A DNA stretch of 64,000 nucleotides. Source: CAWGYT01 sp963826795. GTDB taxonomy: Bacteria > Planctomycetota > Planctomycetia > Pirellulales > Pirellulaceae. A model generated the notes under the pieces. That model made no database searches. It worked only from the letters and a program-made list of their open reading frames with translations, and was not told the origin of the DNA. Of this stretch, positions 38,101-48,089 are shown piece by piece (positions within the stretch are counted from its first letter, which is position 1; every line of letters begins with the position of its first letter). The position numbers and the translations under genes were made by a program. The stretch lies in contig CAWGYT010000004.1 of the NCBI GenBank assembly GCA_963826795.1, forward strand, positions 248,001 to 312,000. Direction: 5' to 3'.

Positions 38101-40426
38101 CACGCCTCCTGAACTCGAAGCCGGGGTCGGAGCCCAGTTTGACGGGTTGGAAAGCACATATGGCGCGCGCGCGCGCCATATTGGCAGCGATCTACTAAGC
38201 TATGAGTGGCGGCTCACCAAATTGGAGTTATTGGACGTAACTTCCGACGAGAACGGGCCCGGCGACCTCGTCGACGGTGCACTGAGTTGCGCCTGGCAGC
38301 CCGGCAAGACGGTCGACGTCGACGCCGCGCCCGAGCCCGCGGAACTGATCCTCCTCACGCCCAAGGGACAACTTTGGTTGGCTCGCTCCGCGGACGCCGG
38401 CGCGAGCCTTCCTCACGACCCGATCAATCAACTGCCAGACATCTGCGTCCGCAAGGTCGCCGCTAGACATGGTTGGACGTTGGGACTGAACGCGAGGTCC
38501 AACATGCTTGGGTTCGCCCTATCTCCCGAAGTCATCGACCCTGACCCGATCGCGAGTCGCATTCGCGGCGTCGCGCGACCGGGCTTCACGCTCCTGGGCG
38601 GTGCGCTGCTCGATGCCTTTAGCGCGCAGACCCTCCCTCCGCCGGCGATGTTCGAATCATTCCAGATTTTTCGGCTGGCTGCGCCGGCCGGGCTCGCCCA
38701 ACGAAGCTTTGCCGGCGTGCTTCGGTTTGGCACGGTCGACTGGCCGCGAGAGCTGCGCGACACCTTCATGGAGGCGCAACATGAGTTGACCATTTCCCTC
38801 GACGACACGCTTCACTCGGGCGTCATTTGTCTGACCTACGAGATCGTGGATCTCGACGGGCTTCCGTCCATTCATGTTTCTGACGGAGCGGGGGCTTGGA
38901 ATGAAATCGAGGTGGTTCCCCTCGGCGGCGCCATCGCCGCCGTTACGTTTGAGAGCCCGCCGGGAGCCCCCGGTTCGTCAGGACTGCACGTACGGTGGCC
39001 GATTGGTGTTAGCTTGGGATTGCTCGGTCTTCGCGGTCTAACTGGGGCCGCTCTCGCCGCGGCGGACAAGCGGAACGCCGCCATACAGGCCAAGGCGGAA
39101 CAAGCGGCCAAGGCCAAGGAAAACGGCCCGCCAAAGACAGAGGATGACAAGGAGAGCTATTTGCCGACGGTGCTCAACCCTGGACGCACCTATCGGGTGG
39201 ACGTTGATCTTTCCTGGAAGGGACGTTTGACCTATCGAGACGGAGATGGCGTCGTGTGTCATGAGGAACGCAACGACTCCAACTACCTGCCTCCTGGCGC
39301 TCCCGATCCTCTCAAATGCAAGCGCAGCTATTGGTTCAAGACCGCGAAGCTGCAACCCGCCTCGATCGGCGCGAACGGACAATTGCAGTCGATCATGAAA
39401 AGCGTGCCGCTGTTCGGGGACGAAAACCGCTTTGCCTTCAAGAAGAGGAAGGTGGACGTTTTTCACCCCGCTATGCTTGAGCGCTACTTCCTTGGATACG
39501 AACCGGTGCAATCCGAATACAACCGCTTTTGCGACGACCCGCTTAAGGCTCATTTCAGCGCCGACCACGTGAGCGCACTTGCGCACGCCTATCAATTCAA
39601 ACTCCAGCTAGGGCTGCAGCGCACCGACGCGCCCGGTGACGAGGGCAAGCTTGATCTGTTGGCCGCCGGCATCGGGGTCTTGACCGCGCCGCACCTTCTC
39701 GATGGGTTGGACCGGCGTCTGGCGGACGTTGCCGCGAACTCGCCCTGCCCCTTGCCCACGCCCGGCGCCACGCTCACGGCCGAAAAGCCATTGGCGACGC
39801 GCGCTTGGTACGACCTGTACGTGCATGCCAAGTCGGAGGATGACGACGTTTTGGATGGGCGATTGCCGGGAGTCACCTTCCGCACGTCTCGCTGGCGCAA
39901 TCCCAACGAGATGATCGACGCCCTTGGGTTTGTGCGCGTGGGCGCGGGGACTCGCAACGGAGACCTCGAATGGCGCGGCGAAGGCGTCTTGTCGCCCGAG
40001 GTTGCGGAAGACGACGACGCGCAGTTTCAACGAGCGTTGAATACCATCGCGCTCGATGCTCTGGCGCGAATCGACGTTCCTCGGACGAGCGTCATTTGGA
40101 AGCACACAGAAAATCCGCCCGCTGCTTGGCTCTGCGCCGGCGTGCTCATCGAGTCGCCCGAGCCGATTCACCGTGTCGGTCGGGTTCTCGTGGTGGGCCT
40201 CTCAGCCAATACGCCAGGCGTCACCTTCAATCTGCGACGTCGCGATCGTTCCGGAGCGCAACTCCTTTTTCTCACGAGCTCGCCTTTCGCTCCCCAGCCG
40301 CTGCACGTGGGGGGGGGACTCGTGCAGCCGGATTTCAGTCTCGAGCTGACGGATGTTGCGAAGGGATTATCGATCGTGGGCAGGCTGAGCCTGCCGTTGC
40401 AGCCCAGTTTTGCGGAGGAGTTGTAA
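35114..40426 (+). CDS. Giant protein (1770 aa), DUF6603-like
   Basis: The ATG at 35114 is preceded by AGAGGTGACCA. The frame is unbroken over 5.3 kb. Residues 1-480 are mixed beta with repeated LFLPANIPLLGRHAVETYLAV-type strands. The central 480-960 block has a series of beta hairpins with LFDVLGTRSGRGSMWIEVDL, GKGDIAIQESGFKANMLVNVFP, LPLGSSGLAIYGLGGAFASNG and VTDGFVLAFGFGFEVVLG. The GSSGL..YGLGG pattern recalls DUF6603 proteins, an assignment from memory. An Ala/Lys helix (about 1310-1350, AAADKRNAAIQAKAEQAAKAK) links to a C-terminal part with YRVDVDLSWKGRLTYRDGDG. There is no signal peptide or membrane helix. The stop overlaps the next start (TAATG), so both products are made together. Function unknown; the repeated amphipathic beta content suggests a shell, fibre or lipid-contacting surface. 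Confidence 0.82.
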   Translation: MPTILDRLRFYGLTGRVIIGGDLPPLLDAMDVESFTETPPALESGTLKIAASGKPLGVFDLSLSLPISNVPYRLELDGGGVPTGFRLYVLLSEAQPAAPWFDFVEKLPGHSLKAAVVRSEGGEEWLDAAAGGVRISGAGCSLLIRGATGEVAAMILTPAQGGPEGIVVLKLEPKAALIEASGFGFELDELAFDSSTAASAPGATQIDGHRVTTPADADAWRGFVARKARLFLPANIPLLGRHAVETYLAVGSDPAGTDFVVAATVPAHDGRPEIKVRIECRDPTASGLSGLLPTLVEASMMLPLDGRDEGFPGASVQLMAGKPLIARARLERAAGVAPPRTRLTLGLEAQGENGIVAIDADSGGLGERAALGAGMLAAALIAQGEIDREPSLSVLLAAALTISAFLRQSGKVVLHRVELSADGADLVPAEVVKLKIDYSVAAIVDTFSVGVLAVSMNDRQPIKVRMRDVYVTMDTRESGLKMFDLDFSPATMEIEDPGGWIVDGPGSLFDVLGTRSGRGSMWIEVDLRFKLDLGPVRVSGATIRATLQPDNTLKADLRGLAADLSLPGVISGKGDIAIQESGFKANMLVNVFPLGVSADAFVEAKGSMVSLGLGVDLPGPLPLGSSGLAIYGLGGAFASNGVPKIPDEPRGDVIARQLAWSYRTHGFEERLGETTIGVEAVLGTAPDMGFSFSAKGGLFLTIPEIAIRVGLAGKVFAPRVRISDRPDDLAGFGPKFQGLIVIDPADAVTIGLVGSYEIPVLLDLKVPIGARFPTKGNLGNWFIYLGADGYKDEERAGGPIRAIILPDIAGQEADAFVMMRGGITAFGRGRNPVTVTDGFVLAFGFGFEVVLGVEGLIWAEVHASADILLATSPLLLAGFGQVGGSLNLGPVSLGIDAHLEFRIEERQAPYLFAQICGHIDLFFFEIEGCVEIEFNESPTRTVPIPSEHPLERRENDAILPNVALIDHTYRKIADFATDPALAATVWPDTLLYFAFATPPELEAGVGAQFDGLESTYGARARHIGSDLLSYEWRLTKLELLDVTSDENGPGDLVDGALSCAWQPGKTVDVDAAPEPAELILLTPKGQLWLARSADAGASLPHDPINQLPDICVRKVAARHGWTLGLNARSNMLGFALSPEVIDPDPIASRIRGVARPGFTLLGGALLDAFSAQTLPPPAMFESFQIFRLAAPAGLAQRSFAGVLRFGTVDWPRELRDTFMEAQHELTISLDDTLHSGVICLTYEIVDLDGLPSIHVSDGAGAWNEIEVVPLGGAIAAVTFESPPGAPGSSGLHVRWPIGVSLGLLGLRGLTGAALAAADKRNAAIQAKAEQAAKAKENGPPKTEDDKESYLPTVLNPGRTYRVDVDLSWKGRLTYRDGDGVVCHEERNDSNYLPPGAPDPLKCKRSYWFKTAKLQPASIGANGQLQSIMKSVPLFGDENRFAFKKRKVDVFHPAMLERYFLGYEPVQSEYNRFCDDPLKAHFSADHVSALAHAYQFKLQLGLQRTDAPGDEGKLDLLAAGIGVLTAPHLLDGLDRRLADVAANSPCPLPTPGATLTAEKPLATRAWYDLYVHAKSEDDDVLDGRLPGVTFRTSRWRNPNEMIDALGFVRVGAGTRNGDLEWRGEGVLSPEVAEDDDAQFQRALNTIALDALARIDVPRTSVIWKHTENPPAAWLCAGVLIESPEPIHRVGRVLVVGLSANTPGVTFNLRRRDRSGAQLLFLTSSPFAPQPLHVGGGLVQPDFSLELTDVAKGLSIVGRLSLPLQPSFAEEL

Positions 40427-43400
40427 TGGCCGAGTTTTTTGCGCCTTCAAGTCTTTTTACAGCCGTGGCGATTCAATCCGCTGATGATCCCGATCTCGCG
40501 CACAGGCGTACACATTCGCCTGTTGCCTTCGCCGGTCCTTGGCTTACCGCTATGTCCGTTCGGAATTTGGTGCGCGGATTTGACGGAGACGGAGCCGAGC
40601 ATGCATTGGGTCGATCGCCGCGGCGATCCCGTCGTTGGACCCAATCTAGACTTGGCAGGCGGAGAGCTTCACGGCTTTGTTACTTGGTTGGGAGGCGATC
40701 CGGCAACGAGGCGGCTGCTCGCAGTAAGACTGTCGCCCGACGACCTTGAAGGCCTTCAAGTCGCGGCGTTGGATCGCGCCAGTTTGAAACAGACTTCCGG
40801 TTCCCTGTTACGTCGTATCCTCAATGGACGCGTCATCACCCAGCGGAGTCGCGAATGGAACGGCGAAAGAAACGACGGCCCGCTAATAGTCGCCGCTCCC
40901 ATGATCGAGCACGTGCGCGTGCGCGGCAGCGGCGGCTTTGCAATTTCGGGATATGCTCTGTTCACAGAAGGCTTGGACGCCCTGCTGCTCCAGAGCGATT
41001 GCGAGGAGTTCCTCGGCCTTCCGATCGACGGCCCGCGAGACTGGTACGCCGGGGATGATGGACGATCGCAGGCGGAGGATCGCGTGTTTCGCGGAGCTCC
41101 ATTGCGACTAGGCCCTCCCGATCAACCGGATGGTCCGTTCGACGGCGTAAATGGCGACGCCGAAGTCGCACGCGTATTCGCCAGCGCCGAGTACGGCGGA
41201 ATTGCCACTCGGATTGAGGAGTTGCTCCATCAGGCCGGCGCCAATGAGCTTCGCTCGAGGCTTCTCGCCCAAACCGTAGCGGCACCGCTGCGCCCGGCGC
41301 AGCGCGTCTTCACGAAAGGTGCGGGGACGTTGCTCCTGCAATCGCTCGACCCAGGACTTGGTCGCTATCTCGGCCTCATGACCCTGCTGCATGACGGCCC
41401 GTCCGAAGCGACGCCTTTTGGGTGGTTGGCCGCGGGAGTCTTTGCACTTGACCCGTCGCGAAAATTGCCGGACGGCCGCACGCTCGGGGAGGTGCTGGGC
41501 GCCCCGCACTCGATCAACGAGCGACTTATCGAGCGATTCTGCGGCTTCTTCCCGATCCTCACTGAGATCGTCAAGCGCGCTCGCGATCTAGGGCTGATGG
41601 TGCGCGTGATGTTGGCGCCCGCTGCCGCGCCGCTTCCTCCCGATCGTCTTGGCCCGCCGCAGGTATCGCCGGGCCAGTCGCAGTGGATTATCGGCGCACA
41701 GGCTCCCAGCTTGTTTTTCCGCCAGCAATTTCGTTTGGCGGACTTGCCGCTTTCAACGCTTTGCTCCGTCGCGCGGCGACAAGCCGCGGCTTGGCTTCCA
41801 ATGCACCGTTCGATCGCGACGGACCTCGGAGAAAGGCGCGTGCCAATCCTACTTGGCCGTAACGCTGACGGTGAGGGAATCCTCTCAGATGCAAGCGTGC
41901 CCGCCGTCGAGACGCCAATGCGCTACCGCCTGAGAATCGGGGATTTGTTTGGCAGGTACGGAGCGGCGACCGAACAAGATATTAGCCCGCCGGCGCGCCC
42001 AAACCCGCCGCGACCGGCAATTCAAGCCCGTCTCGAACTAATCGCGCCCGATCGAGCAAGCGCCGCGGCCGTGAGCCCTGGAAAACTCATCGTATCAGCG
42101 CCAACGCCTGAGCCGAAGGAACTCGGTGCGGGAGCTCAATCGCTGAGCCTTGCTTTCCGTACGCTTAGGCGAACAGTCTCAATCGCTACCGGTTGGCGTC
42201 GATTTGACAATCGCTGAGTTCACGCTCAACGCCTTGACGCGCGGCGCTTCGCAGGTGCTTGAGCTCGCTGCTGAGTTTGTTGATGCGGCCGGAACCCACT
42301 CTGAATTAGCCAAGCAATTTGTAAAGACGACCGACGCGCAGGCCTCCGAAGTCAACGCGCACTTCGCCCGGCATCATTTGGACCAGCCGGCCAGGTCCCT
42401 CCGAGGAGGTTGAACTCTCCCTTGCTTGGCCGGGACTGCCCGATCATTCCTATCGAATCTACATCGCCGACGCTCAAGGAATCTTGCCAGAAACTCTAAC
42501 CGGCATGTCCAGGGCCGACGTTGCCGAGCGAGCGGGATTGCTCGGTAATGTCAACCTGCGCGAGCGGTTCCGCCTGTTGACGGACGCGCCCATCCCAGGC
42601 CATGCCGGCACGGTCATAGCGCGCGAGACGCTTCCGCGCACATTGCAAACGCTGCAACTCGTTCGCGTCGTGCCGATCAGCGCGGGCAATGTCGAAGGGG
42701 ACTTTAACGCGTGTGGACTGGCGCCAGTCGCGGTTCCGACCGATCGCCGACCCCCGCCCCCACGGCTCGACGTCAAGCTCGATCCCGAATCGGGCGAAGC
42801 GAGCATCGTGATCGATGCGCCGGGCTTGAATCGAGCCCTGCTTCGTCATGCCGAGCCTGGGCTATTCGAGAACCCGCCCGCCGCTGACGCGAGACGCCCT
42901 GAGTTTCGGCTGCGGCGAGCGACCAAGACGCCGTCCGATCCCTTCTATGTGCGAGAGATCTTGCGTGGCGCCCTGCAGTTCTTCGGCGTCGACTCGGAAG
43001 AGACGTTTCGAGCCGAAGTTCACGACGGCATCGGAGGGCTCGTTCCATTTGTCCGCTATGAGTACTGGGCGGAAGTCCGCATGCCTCCCGAGCGTCGCAC
43101 GCCGCTCGGCCGTGAGGAAGTTGCCATCCCTGGCGGTGTTACGGGCACGATTCCCGAACAAATGTTGGATATGCCAGGCCTGTTTAGCGGTCTTTCCGCG
43201 GCCGCATACGCGATGTGGACGCCGACGGAAGATTTATCCGTTGCGCGCAGAATCAATCAGCGTTCTGCTATCTGGGCATCCCGAGGAAGCCGGAAAGTTC
43301 CAAGTTGTACTCAAGGTGACCGGATTACCCAGCGCCCATGCACTGGCGGTTGCCCCCTATCGGCTGAGGATTTGGTGGCGCGTCGAGCAAGGTTCCATCG

Positions 43401-43567
43401 AACTGGCAAATGACGGGTTGCCGACGAGTCAGGGCGTCATTCACTGGACAAGCACCGCCGTCGGAGAGGCGGGAGCGCCGCCGCCAACAGTTCGCGTGAT
43501 TGTTGCAACGATCGATCCGATCGGGCGAAGCGGGCCAACCACCGAGACGCTGGCGCAGCCGGCATAG
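40426..43567 (+). CDS. Partner protein of the DUF6603-like protein (about 1045 aa), four frame breaks
   Basis: ATG 40426 overlaps the upstream stop. Within 15 bases lies a T6 run; with five Ts the frame runs MAEFLRLQVFLQPWRF and on through the long frame to about 42165. Further breaks at about 42165 (SLSL to LSVRLGEQ), 42400 (to PGPSEEVELSLAW) and 43250 (to ESISVLLSGHPEEAG) join clean protein text ending at TAG 43567. The N-terminal 600 residues are mixed alpha/beta with no known motif (DWYAGDDGRSQAEDRVF, FTKGAGTLLLQSLDPG). The C-terminal part contains fibronectin-like beta strands (LAWPGLPDHSYRIYIAD, FVRYEYWAEVRMPPERR, YRLRIWWRVEQG). It is probably the structural or functional mate of the giant protein. 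Confidence 0.72.
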
Positions 43568-44126
43568 GGAACTCACGCGCACAACGAACGAGACCTCGAC
43601 AAACTTCGAATTCTGAACAAGGTCCGCCGAATGCGGTGCGATCGAACGCAAAGTGAATCACCATGTTCACATTAACTGATTTATTTCCCGGCCCAGTAAC
43701 TGGGATCGGGCGCGTGCTACGGGAATAGCGCCAATGGAATGGTGGTCGGTGTCGGCGCCTTGGGGCTCGGGTTCCTTTTCGTACCAAGTCAGTCGAATCG
43801 AAATGAGCATCCGCCGACGGCGTACGCGTCGCCGCGACCCAGAGGCGGAAAGAACACATCGCCTATATAGTCGCAGCGTGGAAAACATAAACAACGCCAA
43901 GTTGGCAGACTGCGGAGGGGAAGGGCATGAGTGATGGTTACGCACGTGCGCCATTTCGGTCGCACTGGCGTACTTCTGATCCAAGGAAGGCGGTCGAGCA
44001 GGGGGCCGCAAGGTCTTTGCATCGGAGTATCGCCGGCGTTTAATCAGCGTCCTTCCAGCCTTCCAGACGTTCGTCGGTTCTCAGGTGTTTACATGTTGTG
44101 GTCCGTCGCCAAAAAGAGGGAATTAC
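43568..44126. other. About 560 bp without a supportable gene
   Basis: Short overlapping frames only, none with recognisable motifs. It contains the leader of the following gene, with AAAGAGGG as ribosome site. Confidence 0.5.
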
Positions 44127-44645
44127 ATGTCTGCTTTCCAGATCGAGATGTCGAATCCATTTCCCAATGGATTCACCCAGCCCTACGGCGGCCCGAACCA
44201 AGGCGGCCATCAGTCCCCTAAATGGTACATCCAGTTCGGCATGGACCTGGGAGCGGTTGAAGGGACCGAAGTATATGCTGCCTTTGAAGGTCATATTACG
44301 CGATTGAATCCTCACGTCCCTTCCCAGGACGCGGGAGGCGTCTACGGCGCCCAATTGTTTATGCGGTCTCCGAACGACTTGATGGGAGCTTTCTACACGC
44401 ATATTACGGACGTTCCCGCGAACCTTGCCGCAGGTTCGACGATCGCTCGCGGGGACTTCCTCGGCCGAGTTCTCGCGTTTGCAGGAATTTCGCCCCACCT
44501 GCACCTCGCCCTCGTGGAAATCATCGGCGGTCAGTACAAGGGAGTTGATCTATACGATTGGTTTCTGAGGACGGCGAATACCTCAGACCTCGCCATGGTT
44601 ACCTTCTTCCAAGACCCGAATACGCCGCCTCAGGCGGACAATTAA
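44127..44645 (+). CDS. M23 (LytM)-like peptidase domain, one zinc ligand replaced
   Basis: 172 aa, no signal peptide; ATG 44127 follows AAAGAGGG by 6 bases. The core of peptidase family M23 is present: YIQFGMDLGAVEGTEVYAAFEGHI, a central FYTHITDVP and the HxH pair in SPHLHLALVEI. In active members the first motif reads HxGxD with His and Asp binding zinc. Here the His position is Gln (QFGMD) while the Asp and HxH remain. The protein may therefore be inactive, bind peptidoglycan, or use a different metal set. It is followed 11 bp later by the LGFP/lysozyme gene with AAGGAG overlapping its stop region, so the two form an operon for cell-wall binding or cleavage. Confidence 0.82.
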   Translation: MSAFQIEMSNPFPNGFTQPYGGPNQGGHQSPKWYIQFGMDLGAVEGTEVYAAFEGHITRLNPHVPSQDAGGVYGAQLFMRSPNDLMGAFYTHITDVPANLAAGSTIARGDFLGRVLAFAGISPHLHLALVEIIGGQYKGVDLYDWFLRTANTSDLAMVTFFQDPNTPPQADN

Positions 44646-44656
44646 GGAGCGAGCCC

Positions 44657-45781
44657 ATGACATTCGAACAGCAGATCGACCAGAAAGCAGCGGACTTGAC
44701 GGCCGCGGGCTTTCATCCGGGCCCCCCGGTCGGCGGAGTCATCCTTGAGGGACTTGGCGCTTATCGACTGCATCAAGCTGCGGTCATCACCGCCCACCCT
44801 ACCGCCGGCGTCCATGAGGTCCATGGCCTGATCGGGGATCGTTACTTCAACAAAATGAAAGGCCCGGCCAGCTTCCTGGGGTTTCCCACGTCGGACGAGA
44901 CGGGGGCCGGCGCAGGTCGTTTCAACCGGTTCGAGTTCCAAGGAGCCTTCATTACCTGGCACCCAACCTTGGGCGTCCACGAAGTGCATGGACTTATCGG
45001 AGAGCACTACGCCAACAGCCTCGGAGGACCTGGCGGACCGTTTGGCTTCCCCATGACCGATGAGTACCCGGACGGTGCAACTGGAAGATCGAGCGACTTT
45101 GAGGGCGGCACGCTGAATTGGACGCCCGAGCACGGAGTCATCGAGGTGCTGGCACCGGCTCCGGGCGGAGTAATTCCCGCCGGAGGAGATTGGTCACGGA
45201 CCGCCACGGACGACCGACTCCGGTACGTCGTGCATCAGCTTGTTGAACGGTACGGCTTCCCTATCGACGGGGCGTCCGGCATCGTCGGCAACCTCTGGGC
45301 GGAATCGGCCGTCATACCAAGCCGGATCGAAGGAAGCGCCGAGGCGACGCCGATGAGGGCGAAAGGCTTCGACAACGCCGTCCACGACTTCAGCGCCCAT
45401 GATGTCATGACGCGCAGTTCGCCGAACGGACCTCGGCTTCCCGGCGTGGGTTTGGCGCAATGGACGTCGGGCACACGCCGCTCCGGCATGTTTACACATG
45501 TCTACAACGGGCGGGCCTTGGGCGAGAACGTCCTGTTTAGCATGGACGCCCAAATTGACTATCTGGTGACGGAAGTGCGATCGGGATTCCCGGGCGTTCA
45601 TAGCGTGGTGACTAATCCGTCTACCACGGTTGACGCGGCCAGCGACGAAGTTGTGTATAACTTCGAGGTGCCAGGAAGTATCCTGGAGAACAATGCCAAG
45701 CTGCCCCGGAGCGACCCGCGAGTCCAGGCCGTCTTCGCAGCGAGGAGAACGCCATCGCGCCGTGCTCGCGCTGCGTCTTAA
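44657..45781 (+). CDS. LGFP-repeat protein with phage tail lysozyme-like domain
   Basis: 374 aa from ATG 44657 (AAGGAG 7 bp upstream). Residues 25-190 hold three LGFP-type repeats: GGVILEGLGAYRLHQAAVITAHPTAGVHEVHGLI, FLGFPTSDET with FQGAFITWHPTLGVHEVHGLI, and FGFPMTDEY with FEGGTLNWTPEHGVIEV. From about 205 a tail-lysozyme-like domain follows: RYVVHQLVERYGFPIDGASGIVGNLWAESAVIPSRIEGS, with a catalytic-type Glu in WAES, and VGLAQWTSGTRR. LGFP repeats are best known from actinobacterial cell-envelope proteins, and the lysozyme domain from phage tails. No signal peptide. The role is likely wall-degrading, but how it reaches a wall is not shown. The Arg-rich tail (RRTPSRRARAAS) may be a frame artefact. 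Confidence 0.82.
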   Translation: MTFEQQIDQKAADLTAAGFHPGPPVGGVILEGLGAYRLHQAAVITAHPTAGVHEVHGLIGDRYFNKMKGPASFLGFPTSDETGAGAGRFNRFEFQGAFITWHPTLGVHEVHGLIGEHYANSLGGPGGPFGFPMTDEYPDGATGRSSDFEGGTLNWTPEHGVIEVLAPAPGGVIPAGGDWSRTATDDRLRYVVHQLVERYGFPIDGASGIVGNLWAESAVIPSRIEGSAEATPMRAKGFDNAVHDFSAHDVMTRSSPNGPRLPGVGLAQWTSGTRRSGMFTHVYNGRALGENVLFSMDAQIDYLVTEVRSGFPGVHSVVTNPSTTVDAASDEVVYNFEVPGSILENNAKLPRSDPRVQAVFAARRTPSRRARAAS

Positions 45782-46539
45782 CCGCGGAGTCGCCAGCTCA
45801 GCCCACTTGCCCCGTTGAGCACTCCTTCAAGCGAGTACACGGCAACTTCACCCGCTCCCCTCTCTCGCCGAACGGTTTTCGAACTAAACGCGCGAGACTT
45901 TTTTCTGGAAAGGACTGTCGGGCCAACGACTTACGAGATTTCGAGCCCGGTGCGGTCGGCCCTGAAGGTGGCCAACCCGCTACGAAACTCGCGCCTCCTG
46001 GTTAACAGCGAATGTCGCGCAGCTGTTAACCAACGGCCATTTTGTTCGAATGCTCGAAAACTTGACTGGCTGGTTAACTCCCAGCGCGACAGCGCGAAGT
46101 CAAGCTGGACGATCTAAAACGAGCGTGGCGAATTGACCGTCGAAGGGCTGCTTGGCACGAATTCGGGCGCCGCTCACATTCGTCGTCGTCCCGCTTCCAA
46201 GTTGAGATGGCGTTAGCTTGACCGACCACGCGACCCACAAAAAACGCGGTTGGCGGAAAGAACGCAATCGAGCTGCTCTCCAAAGAGATGACTCGCACCC
46301 TGGCGATTTGTCTGTCTTAGGCGATTGGCACGGCAATTGCCCAGATCAGGCTTTCAGCCGGACGTCGCAGCGGTCGGGAGGATGAAGTTTTTCATGGGCC
46401 GCGGCTGAAGGTACCGCTTGAGCTCCCAGATGCGCGCTTCGTAATTCTGGCGGGTCCAATTGCCGAGCGCTTGAGCGGCGAGCCGCGTGTGTTTATTCGC
46501 GCGCGGCCGAAGGGACACATGCGGATAGGAGGAGACGCG
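45782..46539. other. About 760 bp without a supportable gene
   Basis: Scattered short frames on both strands with no motif. A frame open upstream of the patatin start (46471) is rejected in favour of ATG 46540. Confidence 0.5.
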
Positions 46540-47766
46540 ATGCGAAGGAATGTAGCGATTGCCTGTCAAGGTGGCGGAAGTCACACGGCGTTTACAGCCG
46601 GCGTATTGTGCGGAGTTCTCCAGGCGAAAAGCCGAGGCGAACCATTTGATATTGTCGCGTTAAGTGGCACTTCCGGGGGCGCGATCTGCGCCCTGCTGGC
46701 CTGGCAGGGGCTGATAAGCGGAGATCTTTCAGGCGCCAGCGACAATCTCAGGGCGTTCTGGACGAAAACCCGTCCTCGCGGCAACGCCGTCGCGACGATG
46801 CCCGTGACTCCGATCGAGGTTTTCGACTTCTGGTTGAACAGCTTTCTAACGTGGGGCTCTCGGTCTCACCTTCCGGGCACCTTCCCTGTCACGTTTTCGC
46901 CAAGGTTCAACCCGTATTTCTCAAACGATGTCCTGCGCGTCGTGCCTCCCGCAATGGAAGACTTTGTCGCAGCGATCAGCGATGGACGCCGAGTCTTGAA
47001 AAGCTTGATTCAACAGTATGTTGACGATCGCGCGATTCGCGATGCCGTACGTCAAAACGCGGAGGGGCCCGACTTGCTCATTGGCGCGGTCGACGTGTGT
47101 ACAGGCGAGTTTCAGGTTTTTCGTAGCAAGGACAATGGATTCGGACTCGACGCGATCATCGCCTCCGCGGCAATACCTGACCTGATGCAAGCAGTTTCCT
47201 TCGTGTATGAATCGCCCGAGGGCATTCGTCGCGGGACTTATTGGGATGGCTTATTCTCGCAGAATCCTCCGCTGCGCGATCTGGCAGAGGCACTTGCGGA
47301 AGACTGCCACAGCGGATCTTCAGGCGAAGAGCACGTCGAACGAGAAATCTGGATCATCCGAATCAATCCGCGGACCCGCGATTCCGAACCCCGGCAGCTC
47401 GAAGAAATTCTCGACCGCCGCAACGAACTTTCCGGCAATCTGTCGTTGGAGCAGGAAACTTATTTTATCGAAAAGATCAACGAGTGGCTCAAGGAAGGCA
47501 GGATGGTCAATCCCACCGATCATGGGATGGACGACCGCTCAGACGCGAGTCGGTGTACGAGACATTACCACCAGATCACGCTTCGAAGCGTTGAGCTTCC
47601 CTCGGAGATGTTGGAACAACAAGGCCTGACGCTCGATAGTGCCTCAAAACTGGAACGCCAAGAGTATTTCCTGTCAGCGCTGGTAGAAGCGGGGGAGCAG
47701 TTGGCCGAGCAACTCACGCAACCGAAGGACAATCTATCCAAGGCGTGCGCAGCGGCAGCCAAATAG
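46540..47766 (+). CDS. Patatin-like phospholipase
   Basis: 408 aa. The start is ATG 46540, because AGGAGG sits 7 bases before it and the fold begins at once (RRNVAIACQGGGSHTAFTAGVL). The patatin catalytic dyad is visible: Ser45 in ALSGTSGGA (G-x-S-x-G nucleophile elbow), and Asp236 in TYWDGLFSQNPP, the position of the DG(A/G) motif. The glycine-rich QGGGSHTAF forms the oxyanion hole. Such enzymes hydrolyse acyl chains from phospholipids; bacterial members act as secreted toxins (ExoU type) or as membrane-killing effectors of abortive-infection systems. No signal peptide. It lies between the wall-lytic pair and the protease/MBL pair on the same strand. Confidence 0.9.
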   Translation: MRRNVAIACQGGGSHTAFTAGVLCGVLQAKSRGEPFDIVALSGTSGGAICALLAWQGLISGDLSGASDNLRAFWTKTRPRGNAVATMPVTPIEVFDFWLNSFLTWGSRSHLPGTFPVTFSPRFNPYFSNDVLRVVPPAMEDFVAAISDGRRVLKSLIQQYVDDRAIRDAVRQNAEGPDLLIGAVDVCTGEFQVFRSKDNGFGLDAIIASAAIPDLMQAVSFVYESPEGIRRGTYWDGLFSQNPPLRDLAEALAEDCHSGSSGEEHVEREIWIIRINPRTRDSEPRQLEEILDRRNELSGNLSLEQETYFIEKINEWLKEGRMVNPTDHGMDDRSDASRCTRHYHQITLRSVELPSEMLEQQGLTLDSASKLERQEYFLSALVEAGEQLAEQLTQPKDNLSKACAAAAK

Positions 47767-48089
47767 ACTGTTCGCAAGATCCAACTTGGACGAGTTGAGG
47801 CACCGATCTGGCTTCCTCGCATCGCCTTTCACGTCGATGCAATGGCAGGCGTTCATGCAAGGCGACCGCTCGAACTGCTGCTGGTCGACCGCTGATGCCG
47901 CAGGCCGATCAGCAGAGGGAAAAGCGGACCGCGGCCGGCCGCGACAAGGTGCCGGCGCGCGTGCCAGGCAGAGGCTTCGGCGAGCGGTCGTGTGATTTCA
48001 TGACCGTTGAGTGCTGCGCTGCTCGTGTTCGTGTACAATTTGTGTCACATGGAAACTACAGACTGAGCTCCGACGCAGGAAGGTTAAAT

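Noticed and set aside
45815..46336. 100-aa plus and 78-aa minus frames between the lysozyme-like and patatin genes
   Set aside because: No motifs, no ribosome sites and overlapping frames on opposite strands.
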